A stretch of 64,000 nt of DNA from Vigna angularis. Taxonomy: Eukaryota > Streptophyta > Magnoliopsida > Fabales > Fabaceae. The stretch is from positions 48,209,630 through 48,273,629 of the forward strand of contig NC_068970.1 in assembly GCF_016808095.1 (NCBI RefSeq). Reading direction: 5' to 3'. Made by a program: the position numbers and the translations under genes. This document shows positions 1 through 10,824 of this stretch, piece after piece. Position 1 is the stretch's first letter, and the number at the start of each line of letters is the position of its first letter. The notes beneath the pieces were generated by a model, which saw only the letters and a program-made list of their open reading frames with translations, was not told where the DNA came from and ran no database searches.

Positions 1-1480
1 GTTTCATATTCTACTTTTTTATTCTAGTATGTTTCCTTCTTGAGCTTTCAATTTCAAAATATCAACTCCGTTTTTGGTGTGTGGTGGTCTTGTTTTTCAC
101 TTAAAAAGAGTGGAAAAAGAAGTGATAAAAGATTCAAAGAAAAGGTTACAAATAGCTCCCAAAGAACCTAGAAAAGGTACTTAAAATTGTGTGCATTTGA
201 TCACTACCACTATCTTGTTTGATAAATATATTTTACTGCACTTGTGCTCTCTATTTTGTGAGTTTTGGGCCCTATCCAGCAGCTCAAACTCTTGGAAATT
301 GATTTTAAAGGAGTGGTCTTAGTGTCCTATTTTCTCAAAGCTTGCCAAAGACAAGAAGCATTAATTTCTATTTTAGTAATTTTTGTTTTTGTGCTTTTAT
401 TCTAGTGCCTTTCTTTAGGTAATCTTTTTTGTGTGCTTAACCTTCTTTTCCTACCCTTTAATTTATTTCTTGTCTCCTTTGGTTTTCTTATTTTGTCATA
501 CATAAACTCCTTTTGGTAACCTTGATTCTTTTTAGACATTTTCTTGCTTTTGGTTGGCCTACTTCTTGATTTTGGTGATTTCCTCGTGGTGTAGGTTCTC
601 TATGACGTGATCCAACATCTGGAGGTAGCATCCTAGGTGGTGGAGACCTAGTGGGAGCTTCAAAGTCTTGTGTGGTAGCCAAGAAGAAAGTGAAAGAAAC
701 ACTTAAGAAGAAGATTAAAGTTTGTGTGTATTTCTTTGAGTTATAATCTTGCTTTGTTTTCCTTGTAAGTTTCAGCCTTGTTAGGTTTCTTAGGAGAGTC
801 TTTGGTGCTCAATCTCATTTCCTAAGAAGAACCTCTAAAAGATATTAAATTATTTTTTTTAGTTGGTAAGTTGGTGGTCCAAATTTCTTTCTCACTTTAC
901 CATTAAACCGGATAGTTTAGGTTATTTTCTTTCCTTAATTGTTTGTAGCTTAGTACGTGTCTACATTTATTTTAAGTCTAGTTCCCTTTGATATATTTGG
1001 TGCATGAGAACTTGAGGTAAACTTTGGCTAGGAAAGACTTGGTTCTTAAGCAATCTATTGTGATTCACCTCCCTTTCCTAGAAGTGAACTTAAGTCGCTT
1101 TAGCCTCCTTAAGTCTATTAAACTCCTTTTGAAATACTAAGCAGTTTGTTTGTGCATAACATATTTTTGAAAACATTAAGAATGTCTAAGGCACCTTCTT
1201 ACCAAATTTGTAATGATTCTAGTGAAGAAATCCAACCAAGTTTAACACATGTAGCCAAGGAACTAAAATCACTAATTTTTGTGCTAAAAGTAGAAACCCT
1301 CTTAAAAGAAAAAGAAAAAGTTGAAAAGGAAAAATATCTTGCTTCCTTAGAACAAAAGCTTAGAATTCTTAATGAAAAACAAAAGAGAGTCCAAGAGGAA
1401 ACAATAAGAGTTCAAAAAGGAGTTGAAAAACAAGTAAAAGTAGGAGTCCCTCTTAAAAAGGATTAAAAAACTCCAACATA
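1..1480 (+). mobile_element. Retroelement-like leader, probable Ty3/gypsy 5' internal region
   Basis: This non-coding, T-rich stretch reads like the long untranslated leader of a legume gypsy retrotransposon and ends in a short coiled-coil frame at 1146-1466. No LTR border, primer site or target duplication is visible, so the element either begins outside the window or is degraded. It lies just past exon 4 of the WAT1-related gene, where intron 4 should continue, so it may be an insertion into that intron. Family assignment is inference. Confidence 0.35.
1146..1466 (+). CDS. Short coiled-coil frame, possible retroelement gag start
   Basis: A 106-codon open frame. Its second half is rich in Lys, Glu and Gln with Leu spacing (for example LLKEKEKVEKEKYLASLEQK), which predicts a coiled coil. 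There are no zinc-knuckle, protease or polymerase motifs. The preceding sequence resembles a retrotransposon leader, so this may be the N-terminus of a gag protein; an internal Met at residue 13 is an alternative start. I do not recognise the product. It could also be a chance frame. Confidence 0.25.
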   Translation: MFVHNIFLKTLRMSKAPSYQICNDSSEEIQPSLTHVAKELKSLIFVLKVETLLKEKEKVEKEKYLASLEQKLRILNEKQKRVQEETIRVQKGVEKQVKVGVPLKKD

Positions 1481-1677
1481 AATCACACACACTTTGAAGA
1501 GGAAATGTTTACCTTGTCCTTTAGTACAACCTTGTTTTATCAATTCTTAATCATAACTTTTTCTTCTTTTATATTTCCATAGATGATAGTAGTTGTTAGA
1601 TAATTTGGAGAGAAAAACATTAATATTTAGATCTAATTAACATGTGTACGTATATAAAAGCAACAGGAAACATATAC

Positions 1678-2615
1678 CTGAATGATGAGCCATACTGAAA
1701 AACTGAAGCAACATCCAATACCACTTAGAACACCTATCCACTGTTTTCCATCTGATGCTCCTTTCTGATCGTTATCCTTTTTATGCATAAGATTAATGTG
1801 AATATTCTTCCAAATATTTATTTCTACCCCTTTAAAGAATGACAACATCATTGTCCCATTAACTCCAATTATCGTTCCCATCACCTTAGTTTTTCCTGTT
1901 ACAGTTCGTAAGTTTAACTTTTCGTAGCTACAAAAAAAATCAAAAAAATCAGTGCAATTTTTCTTAATTCTCTTTCCCACGAAAAGGAAAATAGCACATG
2001 ACTGTGAAAACTGGTGAGTCATGACTACATACCCGTACAAAAAGGAGAAGACGAAAGTGACCACAGGAACCATGTTGAAAACAGCGTTAGCATATGTTGC
2101 TGATACCAACGCTATGGCGTTGAAAAAAGGATTTTGGAATAAACTCCCCCTATTCATTCATATAATCAATAAACATTATTTGAATTCAAGTTATTGTACA
2201 AATTAATTTAATAATAAGGACAAAAAGGTGAAGGTTGAATAGTTTGCATCAACCATACCCAAATAATCCACAAAAAAATGTCATCACGAGCACTCTCCAT
2301 GTCAACTTTGGTCTGTTTTTTCTGTTTTGATTGTCAAAAGAAAAGTAAAAAATTATCCAATGATGCATAAACTATGATATCAAGATTACAAAATAAAATA
2401 AGCTATGATGTGTGAATTCACCTTTCGAAAATAAAAGCAAGAATAAAAGTGATAACAGCTCCAAAAATGTGTCGGTAGGCACTGAATACTCTAATGCTCA
2501 TTCCATCAGTTATGGCAAGGCTAGCAATCACAGTATTTCCCGTGTATGCAACCTGCACCAGCATCATCAGGAAGGGAGGCTTCAACTCTTGCATCACTTT
2601 CACTATATGGTTCAT
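1678..2615 (-). CDS. WAT1-related (EamA/DMT family) transporter, exons 1-4 only
   Basis: Exons on the minus strand: 2422-2615, 2259-2321, 2033-2149 and 1678-1927, all with GT-AG borders and phases matching the intact paralogue at 25639-27513. The first three have identical lengths (194, 63 and 117 nt) and exon 4 is six bases shorter. The ATG at 2615 is chosen because it aligns with the paralogue's start; an upstream in-frame ATG exists at 2660. The peptide keeps family features such as DGMSI, YRHIFGA, PKLTWRVL and the multi-spanning EamA helices. Some usually conserved positions differ (QNPFFNAIALVSAT against QNLYFIGLAWVSAT). Exons 5-7 do not follow within the remaining 1.6 kb. They may lie beyond the edge after an insertion in intron 4, or may be lost. 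WAT1-related proteins are membrane exporters of amino acids, auxin-related or other small molecules; the substrate here is unknown. Confidence 0.82.
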
Positions 2616-2779
2616 TGTATTGGCATTTGTATATGTTTGTTTGCTTGAGGAAGGAAACAAAGAAAACAGAAAAAATAGAGAAATATGTGTTAAGGTTCTA
2701 TATCAACAAAGACTTATATTTGTTCATAGGGATTATTAGTTACTACTCAAACTTTCGTTCCTTCCATGCATAGCACGTA

Positions 2780-3461
2780 TTAGTTACATATCCTAATCTG
2801 TATATAAACATAAAAATGTATTAATTATGTATTATTAAACATTGACGGATTTGAGATGTTACTGTTACTATTATTATTATAGTTTCTTTAATCTAAATTA
2901 TTGTTCTTATCAAAGAATCCGTATATGTCCATCGCATCACACTCTTAAAGACTATGTAAACTAGATGTATTCTTTATAAAAAATTTGTAAAAAAAGCAGG
3001 AATAAATATTTAAATAATAAATTATACTTTTTGTTTTTTTTTTAACTTTTACTAAATGTTTAGATATTCAAACTAATACGTCGACATAAAAGACGCTCCA
3101 TTATTCTTGTTATACTTAATAAATTAAATAATTAAAATGATGAAAGATAAATAAAAAATTGAGTTATGGTTTAGAAATGTCAGTCTTTCCTAATTCAGCT
3201 AATGGGGTCGAAAATGAATAATGATTTTTGCCTAAAATCCCTTCTATAGCAAAAAGTTAAAAGAAAAGGGAGGAGGAAGAAATAATTACTTTTCTCTTTA
3301 TCTCTTTAATGAATACCAAACTAGAAATTAATATATATACGTATGCACATACGTCATACGAAATAAATTTTTTATTAAAAATAAAAAATAACTTCTTATG
3401 TTAGATTTATAAGAAAATATAACATTGATTTAACGAAGGCGTTTAGTGTATTTTATAAATG

Positions 3462-3542
<81 letters not shown>

Positions 3543-4477
3543 ATAGTTTTTTTAGTATGAATTTCATCCAACATAAATTTAATAAATTTTAAATTTATCA
3601 GTTTTTGTTTTAATTTGGAAATATGAATATAATTGATAATATGTAACTAGGCACCACACAAGTTGCCTGAAAGCTTGTCGCAAAAAAAATTATACAATTT
3701 ATTCAGAACAGATAACCCTAAAAAGCAACAAATTGTAAATATCCTCTACATATTTTCTTTTAGTCAGATATGTTTATCAAACTAATTATTTTTTAATGTT
3801 ATACATATTAACAAATGATTATTTACAATAAAGGAAAATTAAGTTTATGAACTGGCTGATTGTCAACGTATTCCTAATTAGAAGTTAATGTAATAAGAGA
3901 AGAATGAATACAGAGAAAAGTGAATGTTAAATGTGAGTGGAAAGTGAGGTTAAATTAGGTACAAAAGCAACTCTAACGATTACAACATTTACAAAAACAA
4001 AAATAAAAAGGTAGTATATACTACTAGAATTTATTAAAATTTGTATAATTTATACTATAAGTTTTTTCTATATAAAAAGTCGTAAAAAATTATTTTCTTA
4101 CAAATTTTCACATGAATTTTGAAAATTCCATGAACTATTTACAGAAATATTTCATGAAATATAATTTATGTGAAGTTGTGGTCTTTAATAATAGATCTAA
4201 TGAATGCAACAGTCTGTACTTCAAACCACCAAAGTGTTATCCCTATAAGATGGCAGTTTAGTAGCCAATGGCTAAACTTATTAAAGTTCTTGAAGTTGAA
4301 AATCGTTTGTTTATTAAAAAAAAGATAGGATTTTCTAATCTAATTAAGCAACTTAATTCTCCTCAAACTCCCCCATCATTCTCTTAAACAAACTTTGACA
4401 GTAATATTGTTCTTTTAGGAATTTTTAACTTTCTTGTATTATATTTTCTCATCTATACACTACAAGAACACGGGTAA
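2780..4477. other. AT-rich intergenic DNA
   Basis: This is the upstream side of the partial WAT1-related gene. It contains a long TA microsatellite at 3463-3539 and many short A/T tracts, with no convincing exon or transposon border. Promoter elements for the gene should lie in the first few hundred bases, but I cannot single out a TATA box in such AT-rich sequence. Confidence 0.5.
3463..3539. repeat. (TA)n microsatellite, about 38 units
   Basis: An uninterrupted TA dinucleotide tract. Its perfection suggests high length polymorphism between individuals. Confidence 0.97.
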
Positions 4478-4485
4478 CTCACTTC

Positions 4486-5023
4486 TAGAGCTGTCAAAAC
4501 AGGCCATCCGGCCCGACCTGATTCGAACCGGTCTACCACGGGTTAGTCATTTAGTGAGCTAACCCAACCCGACTCATTTATTAAAAAGCCAGAAAAATTC
4601 GAATCCAGCCGATCCACTAGGAGTTGGTGGATAAACGGGTTGGCTCACCGGTTCACTTAATTATAATTTTTTTAAATAATTTTTTTTTTTACAAACTTTC
4701 TATAATTCAAATCTAAACAAATTTTACTCCTAACATGAGTGTTTAATTAATTTTGAAAATAAGAAATTTAAATAAATTTTTCAAGCAAAAAAAGTAATAA
4801 ATATTTTTTTATAAAATTAAAATTAAATTTTAATAAAATAAAATTAGATAGATGAGTTGGTGGGCCACCACGGATTCAAACCGCATGAACCAAATTTAAA
4901 TGAGTCGGGTTGAAATCTGACCCACATAAAAAAATACAATTTTTTCAAACACAACCCGACTCAAACTCAAACTCATGGTGGGTCGGATTGACATGCGGAT
5001 TGTGACCCATTTTGACAGCTCTA
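4486..5023. mobile_element. Non-autonomous hAT-like element
   Basis: A 538-bp element with perfect 14-bp terminal inverted repeats, TAGAGCTGTCAAAA at the left and its reverse complement at the right. It is flanked by 8-bp direct repeats with one mismatch (CTCACTTC at 4478-4485, TTCACTTC at 5024-5031). An 8-bp target duplication with short inverted repeats fits the hAT superfamily. Subterminal regions are rich in CCCGAC/GTCGGG words, while the centre is AT-rich and non-coding. Confidence 0.8.
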
Positions 5024-5128
5024 TTCACTTCCATAATATTGCGTAGGTGTTGTTGAAATGGACAGTAGAAGCGTCGGTCTTGGAGATGTTTCATGTGCTT
5101 GAGTTGGTCCAATAATAATAAAAATTAA

Positions 5129-5690
5129 TTTTTATTTTTAAAACGCTAGCGTTAGCTGGTCCATGCTAAGAAATAAAAATAAAAATTAATTTTATTTATA
5201 AAAAGCTAGCATTGGCCAGCTCACCATATATAATAAAAAAAATTAAGTTTTATTTATAAAGTGCTAATATCGGTCTAACTTATACTAAAGAAAAAAATAA
5301 TTTTTATTTATAAAATAATAGTATCGATCAAGCCACCACTAAATAATGAAAATATAATTTTTATTTATAAAGTAATAGTACTAAATAATAATAAAAAATC
5401 AAGATTTTATTCATATGATAAGATCAACAATAAGTAATAAAAAGATTAACTTTTATTTATAAAGAGATTCGTCAGTTGAGTCTATGCTGAAAAATGAAAA
5501 GATAATTTTAATTTGTAAAGGAGTAATGTTGCTCATCCTCAAGTTAAATAATAATAAAAAATTAAAATTTTATTTATATAGGAATAATATTGAACAAGGC
5601 CACAAGTAATAAGAATATGGATTTTTATTTATAAAAGGGTCGCATCGACTAAGTCCACACATAAGAATATGGATTTTATAAAGGATTTGA
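5129..5690 (+). repeat. Degenerate minisatellite, about ten units of 50-65 bp
   Basis: A recurring anchor (TTTTTATTTATAAA and variants) recurs near 5129, 5189, 5248, 5301, 5358, 5405, 5451, 5510, 5565 and 5620. Each is followed by a variable 'GCTAGTATCGGTC-AGCCCA' type segment and an A-rich spacer. The copies are clearly related but diverged, so this is an old tandem array. No coding potential was seen. Confidence 0.7.
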
Positions 5691-6059
5691 GTTGAACAAA
5701 CTTACCTAAACGCTCAAATGCACACATGATCACTACTAAATAAATAACTTTTTAACTCGCACGTGTGTTTGAAATAGAAACGTATAAAATTGTAGTGGCA
5801 ATTTCATAATTTTAGCAATATTATATGTCTTGATTTAGTACGAACTAACGTCACTACAAAAATATACAATTTTAATAGGAGTTATTTTTAACATTAGCGG
5901 AGTTTTAACCCTCGAAAAATACAATTCTCGAGGATACCAAAACCCCTGGAAAAAGCTGCGTCAAAATTGGCAGGAGTTTTGCTAAAACGGTCGGGATTAG
6001 CAGGGGTTTTTAAAAACCGCCGGGATTAGCAAGGGTTTCTAGAAAACCGCCAGACCTAT

Positions 6060-6832
6060 CCTATTTTCACCATTCTTGTTCATCTTTATCATCTTTGATC
6101 ACGAAATCATCTCTATTTCCAAAAATATAATTGATATACCATAACTAAGGTAATAGCCTCTTTGATAGTTAAATTCCAGAAACGTAAAAGTGTAAGCACA
6201 TTTCACTCTTTCTTCTTCTTCTTTTGCCAGAGAACCGCTTCTCATCTTATGCGAACAACTTCTTCGTGTCGCTCCGTCGCCGGTGCCTCTACCACTAGCC
6301 GTCGCGCTGCGTCCATCACTGGTCGTCGATTCTGCATCCACCACTGACCGCCGCCATTACCTCCATCATTGGTCGTCACTTCATTTGTCATGTGAATGTT
6401 GATGCCTCTACTTCTCTTGTTGCCACTGGTCGTCACTTCCTTGTTGCCATCGTTGTTCGTCATCGTCATCGGTCGTTCCTTGCCGCCTTCGGTTATTCGT
6501 CACCACCTTCGGCCCTTCGTCGTCGCTTTCGACCCTTCGTCGCCGCCTTCGACCATTTTGTCGTTGCTTTTTGCTTCGTTTGCCGCCTCTGTTGTCGCAT
6601 TGAAATAAAAAAAGGAAAAAATTGAATAGGCAAAAGACCCAATTTCTGAGAAAAAAAACATGTACCGCCTCGGTTTCAAACGAACCGAGACAAAAGATCC
6701 CCACATACTGCCTCGGTTTAGAACCAAGGCAAAAAGGCTACCCCTTTTTGCCTCGTCTGTATATACCTCGGTTCATGAACCGCTGTGTATATACGAAAAT
6801 AATCGGTGTTGTTTCCCTTTACTGCACTAGTG
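6060..6832 (-). mobile_element. CACTA fragment, 'TGCCTCGG' family, terminal part
   Basis: Read on the minus strand from 6832 the sequence begins CACTAGTGCAGTAAAGGGAA and continues into the family's CACCGATTATT and AACCGAGG subterminal words, as at 46128-46375 and 46920. The inner part (6190-6600) is GC-rich with Cys, Arg and Ser codons in several frames, typical of this family's interior. I see no matching opposite terminus, so this is a truncated copy inserted in the outer CACTA element. Confidence 0.6.
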
Positions 6833-7092
6833 AATATTTGTCATCCAAAATTCACCTGATTTTGCTGATGTTGTTCTTGAAATTGTCATGATAAACAACA
6901 CTCTTCTCTTCACTCGATCATTGTTGAAGAAGACGCAAAGATCAGTACTTCTCATTGAAAAAGCTTTTAATGAAGATATCAATACATCTTTGATCAACCT
7001 AAAGATTGTGGCTGAAGTTCAAACTTGTACCCCTACCCCTCACCCACAAAGCCCACCTAAACCTTATAATCATACACCTTCCTCATCCACCC

Positions 7093-7262
7093 AACTTGCT
7101 CTCACTACAAAAAAAAGTGTAGTTACATATAGTCAAAATCTGTATGTAACTCTCAAAATTCGTATGCAATGTCTTATATATGGATTATTGACGAACCAAA
7201 ATTCCTATGTAATATATTCGTAGGTAATGTTACGTACGGATAAATCTGTATATGTAACTGAG
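7093..7262 (+). mobile_element. Orphan CACTA-like terminus with GTATGTAAC repeats
   Basis: The segment starts CACTACAAAAAAAAGTGTAG and is followed by several direct and inverted copies of a GTATGTAAC/GTTACGTAC word, a layout typical of CACTA subterminal regions. No partner terminus was found in the window. The transposase-like exon at 7503-7681 may belong to this element, because it reads toward this end. Confidence 0.45.
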
Positions 7263-7502
7263 TTGGCATATTGGAAGATTAAACTTGTTACAAAGACTAG
7301 ACATACATGTAAAACCAATTCAATGATACAATGCAGACAATTCAATGTTACAAAGACACACAATACTGAATAATAGTTTCATATATTGATTTAATAATAA
7401 TCTTTATACATAATAATTTATAAAATCCAAACATGTTTAAAATGTCTAAGTGTTAATAATATAGGATAACTAACAAGTTACTAATATAAAATGTTTGAAA
7501 GT

Positions 7503-7681
7503 CCTAATACTGATATTCCTTATAAGGATTTTCTAGATCTTGTTGTTGGTCTTCATTCATGTCTTGGGGCTGATTTTGTTCGTTTGGCATTGGAAAGACT
7601 CTTTGTGCAGTCGTTGTTGCCAAAGGTGGAAGATACCGTGTTATTGCACCAATAAAATTTTGTAATGTGTATATCTGTGTT
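7503..7681 (-). pseudogene. Possible CACTA transposase C-terminal exon
   Basis: A reading frame follows an AG acceptor at 7682-7683 and ends in a stop. It contains LQNFIGAITRYLPPLA followed by a Gln/Pro/Asp-rich tail. Motif style and position next to a CACTA-like terminus suggest the C-terminal end of a CACTA-encoded protein. The match is weak and from memory only; no other exon of the same gene is visible. Confidence 0.3.
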
Positions 7682-7699
7682 ATTCTTCAGCCCTCAAAG

Positions 7700-8480
7700 C
7701 ATTTGTTTCACACTTCTTAGGACTGCATTTTTATTTTGTTGTGTTTTATTTTTTATTTGTAGTTGCTGATTTGTTTTTGTATGCTTTGCCTGAAGTCAAT
7801 GATGGTTTTGTCTTTAAGTTATAAGTTTTCTAGTATTAGTTTTCTGTATCTTCACACTTGAGAGTAAATTTTGAGATTTGAGCATCTATTATATATGAGT
7901 ATTAGGAACTATTTGTTTGCATTGTGTCTGCTTTGTTTGGCTTAGCTGCTGCTATCTTGGAGACTGATTGATATGGGATGTCAAAACTGAGTTGTCAATA
8001 TTAGCATCATATTGTTTTGTTATATGGTTTGGTAATGTGACATGGTCTTCTTTTAACTCATATCCACCATTTTAGCATTCCAAGGGTTAATGGGTAGACA
8101 ATAAACTTAATGGGTAGACAATAGACTTAATGCTTCTAAAGCAAATTACCTAAAGAAGTCATGGATAACTTGTAATTGAAATGACTACACCTCTTGTACT
8201 CAGAAAAAAATATATATATGAAAATCAATCAGTGTTAATGAGTTTCCTTGACTATTATTAATGAACTAGTTATTGTAAAGGTAAAGAATTAAAAATACTT
8301 ATATTTATTGGATCCCCTTAATTAGTCTGTATCTACATTAGACATTTCATAAGTTAACAAAAAGCGTTAATTTAAAAGCATACATACTAAATTTCAGAGC
8401 AGACAAAATATACAACAAAACGTAAAAAGTCATTCAAATATCACATTGTATAGATACTTATCATTATAACTAAACATAAT
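7700..8480. other. Unassigned transposon interior
   Basis: AT-rich sequence between the orphan CACTA terminus and the kinase fragment. It has a short tandem duplication near 8093-8128 (TTAATGGGTAGACAATA repeated). No exon or element border was recognised. Confidence 0.4.
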
Positions 8481-8483
8481 TAC

Positions 8484-9151
8484 CAGGTTTTAGATCGTGG
8501 TGAATAATGCCATTTGCACGCAGATACTCCATGGCCTGAGAAATATCCAAAGAAAAACTTATGGATTGCTCTAAACTAAGAGCATTTGGATAAATGCTCC
8601 CTAGGTATTTATGTAGCGAACCTTCCAAAAGTTCTATGATTATCATCATTGTTGGCTCCACAGAGGCGCCTATAAACTGCAAAATGAGTTTAAATTACGT
8701 AATACTTGTAGCTAAATTACTTCTCTCTAGTCAATCATCCAATTAACTAAAAAAGTCTTTAAAATTCTATCATTCTAATATCCTTTATGACTAACCACAG
8801 TAAATCTTAAGAAGCAAATTGTTATGAAGGTTTGCAGTGCAATGGAACAATATATATATGTGAGGAATTTAAATGTATAGTTAGAACTCTCATATAGAAT
8901 AAAAATAGTGAATGAAAAATATATAAAAGAAAAAGTATAAATCTATTACAGGTTTTATAACCATTAGAAGAATAATTAACAAAGAGTGCAAAGAAGAAGA
9001 TATATTATGAAGCACTTAAGTAAGAAAAGAAATTGAGAAGTACCTTTATTATATTTTTATGTTTAATTTTGGATATCAAGTTAACCTCCCGCTGAAATTT
9101 TGCTTTGCAAGAAGAAGGAACATTTGATGTTTGCATTGGAAGCATAACCTT
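8484..9151 (-). pseudogene. Raf-like Ser/Thr kinase fragment (HT1/STY type), two exons
   Basis: Two minus-strand exons with proper borders: about 9044-9151 (contains KAKFQREVNLISKIKHKNII, the kinase helix-C region) and 8484-8676 (FIGASVEPTMMIIIELLEG to IIHHDLKPG). Together they cover roughly subdomains III to VIb of a plant Raf-like kinase. The glycine-rich loop, DFG and the C-lobe are missing. The catalytic-loop HRD is HHD, and one Gly of the usual LLEGGSL is absent, so it cannot be an active kinase. It lies inside the CACTA island and is best read as a captured host fragment. Confidence 0.75.
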
Positions 9152-9154
9152 TAT

Positions 9155-9700
9155 AGATATTAACTAATGATCTTGTGTATTTTAGTTAATAATTATATAC
9201 ATTTTTTGGATTTGTCACATATATTGTAATAATTACATTACAACAAAGACTTTTGGACAGTGAATCAAAGAGCTTTACTTTGACTATTCAGGTGAAAAAT
9301 TATTAGCTTTAGTTTTCATTTCTTTCCTCTCTATGTATATATGATTATTCTCTACTCAGAAACAAAATTAGTTTTCATTTCTTTCCTCTCCCTTTTCTTC
9401 CCCCTCTGACAAAGGTTTTATTCATTAGTGTTTTACTCAGAAACAGAATTAATTAATCTCTACTTAGTGTTTTATTCAATCAACATTTACTTTTAAGGTT
9501 TACTACTTAGTATTAAATTATTCCAAGTAACAATTTCATAACTAAGTAGGGTAACTACTTAGTTTTGAATTTTTCAATTCCATAAACTTAGAACTACTTA
9601 GTTTTATAACCAGTTTAGTAAATTCATCTTATGTAGTGTTTCATTGAATATCGTCACTTATTTTAACCTTTCAATCCTCATGGCATGAACAGAGGTCGTT
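9155..9700. other. AT-rich spacer with short direct repeats
   Basis: Contains two copies of TTAGTTTTCATTTCTTTCCT (near 9310 and 9370) and several ACTACTTAGTTTT words at 9470-9630. It precedes the transposase start at 9704 and may be its promoter and leader. No coding signal was seen. Confidence 0.35.
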
Positions 9701-9703
9701 TTA

Positions 9704-10597
9704 ATGGATAAATCATGGATAGACATGCCTCGAAATACAAGTCAATATATGAGAGGATTGGATACCTTCTTGGACTTTGCATTAACTAATAGTGATGTTA
9801 GGGGAAATATAATATGTCCATATCAGAAATGCAATTTTAAGAAATGGCAAAGTCGTGAAGAAGTATTTGATCACTTAATTATTAAACCTTTTCCAAAAGG
9901 GTATACAGTGTGGCTTCTACACGGGGAGAGAAGAGTAAATACGAAGCGCCTCAAGTAATGGTCGAAGCTCCTCAAGTAATGGCCGAAGAAGATGGTGGAA
10001 GAGTTGAAATTAATGATAATATGTGTGAAATGATTAATGATGTATTTGCACATCATTGCTCTAACAATGACATGGCGTATGATGACGAGATGGGTGCAAA
10101 GTCAAGTCATACTAGAAGTCACGATGGGACCGATATTTTTGAATTAATGCAAGATGGACAACAAAGTTTATATGAAGGATGTGATAAATATTCGAAACTT
10201 TCATTCTTGGTGAAGTTGTATCACATCAAATGTCTATGCAGAATAAGTGACAAAGTTATGTCCATGATACTAGAGTTGCTAGCAGATGCATTTCAACATG
10301 CTAAAATTCCAAATTCATTCTATGAAGCCAAAAAAGTCATTAACAAGCTTGGTCTTCATTATACCAAAATTGATGCTTTCCCGAATGAGCATTGCAAGGA
10401 AGAGGGAAGAAATGGTGAAGTGTTATTGTTCTTTAGCTTTCTATTTCTCATTATATTTATGACATACTTACTATGCATTCGTCCATTTTCATAGGAAAGA
10501 GAGTGTGGGCACAAAGTTAGGAGAGGAAAAGCCTGGATAGGTACCCATAAGAAGACCAATGGAGCTTTTGTTAGTGATGGGGCAAGAGAAATTGAAG
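9704..10597 (+). pseudogene. CACTA transposase, N-terminal half (decayed)
   Basis: The first frame (9704-9958, from MDKSWIDMPR) matches the transposase-associated domain of plant CACTA proteins, with cysteine pair CPYQKC and DHLIIKPFPKGYTVWLLHGE. A frameshift near 9930 moves the reading to another frame (9910-10420), which includes a duplicated VEAPQVM unit and the TNP2-type block LSFLVKLYHIKCLC and KIPNSFYEAKKVINKLGL. An intron with a GT donor near 10419 and TAG at 10492-10494 precedes an exon ending 10596 that carries KAWIGTHKKTNGAFVSDGAR, typical of Ptta/En/Spm proteins. The mixture suggests a rearranged gene. The next intron holds the 12.3-kb retrotransposon. Confidence 0.75.
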
Positions 10598-10824
10598 TAA
10601 GTTTTATTCCTGCTACAAATGTATAACAATTTAGTGCAACAAATATGAAATTTATAGATGTAATTATGAGTTGTTGTTCACATTGATTGACGTTGTGCCA
10701 TTGAAAATTGAATTCTTAAATATTGAGTTTGTTTGAACTATCAAACAAATGAGTTAATATGATTAGTAATGCTTATGAGTATTGGTTTAATAGTATAGAT
10801 AACTTGATTATGTATGTCTGGTAT

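Noticed and set aside
6242..6704. Several overlapping frames on both strands, rich in Arg, Gly, Ser or Val
   Set aside because: GC-rich CACTA interior gives open frames in many phases; none resembles a protein family.
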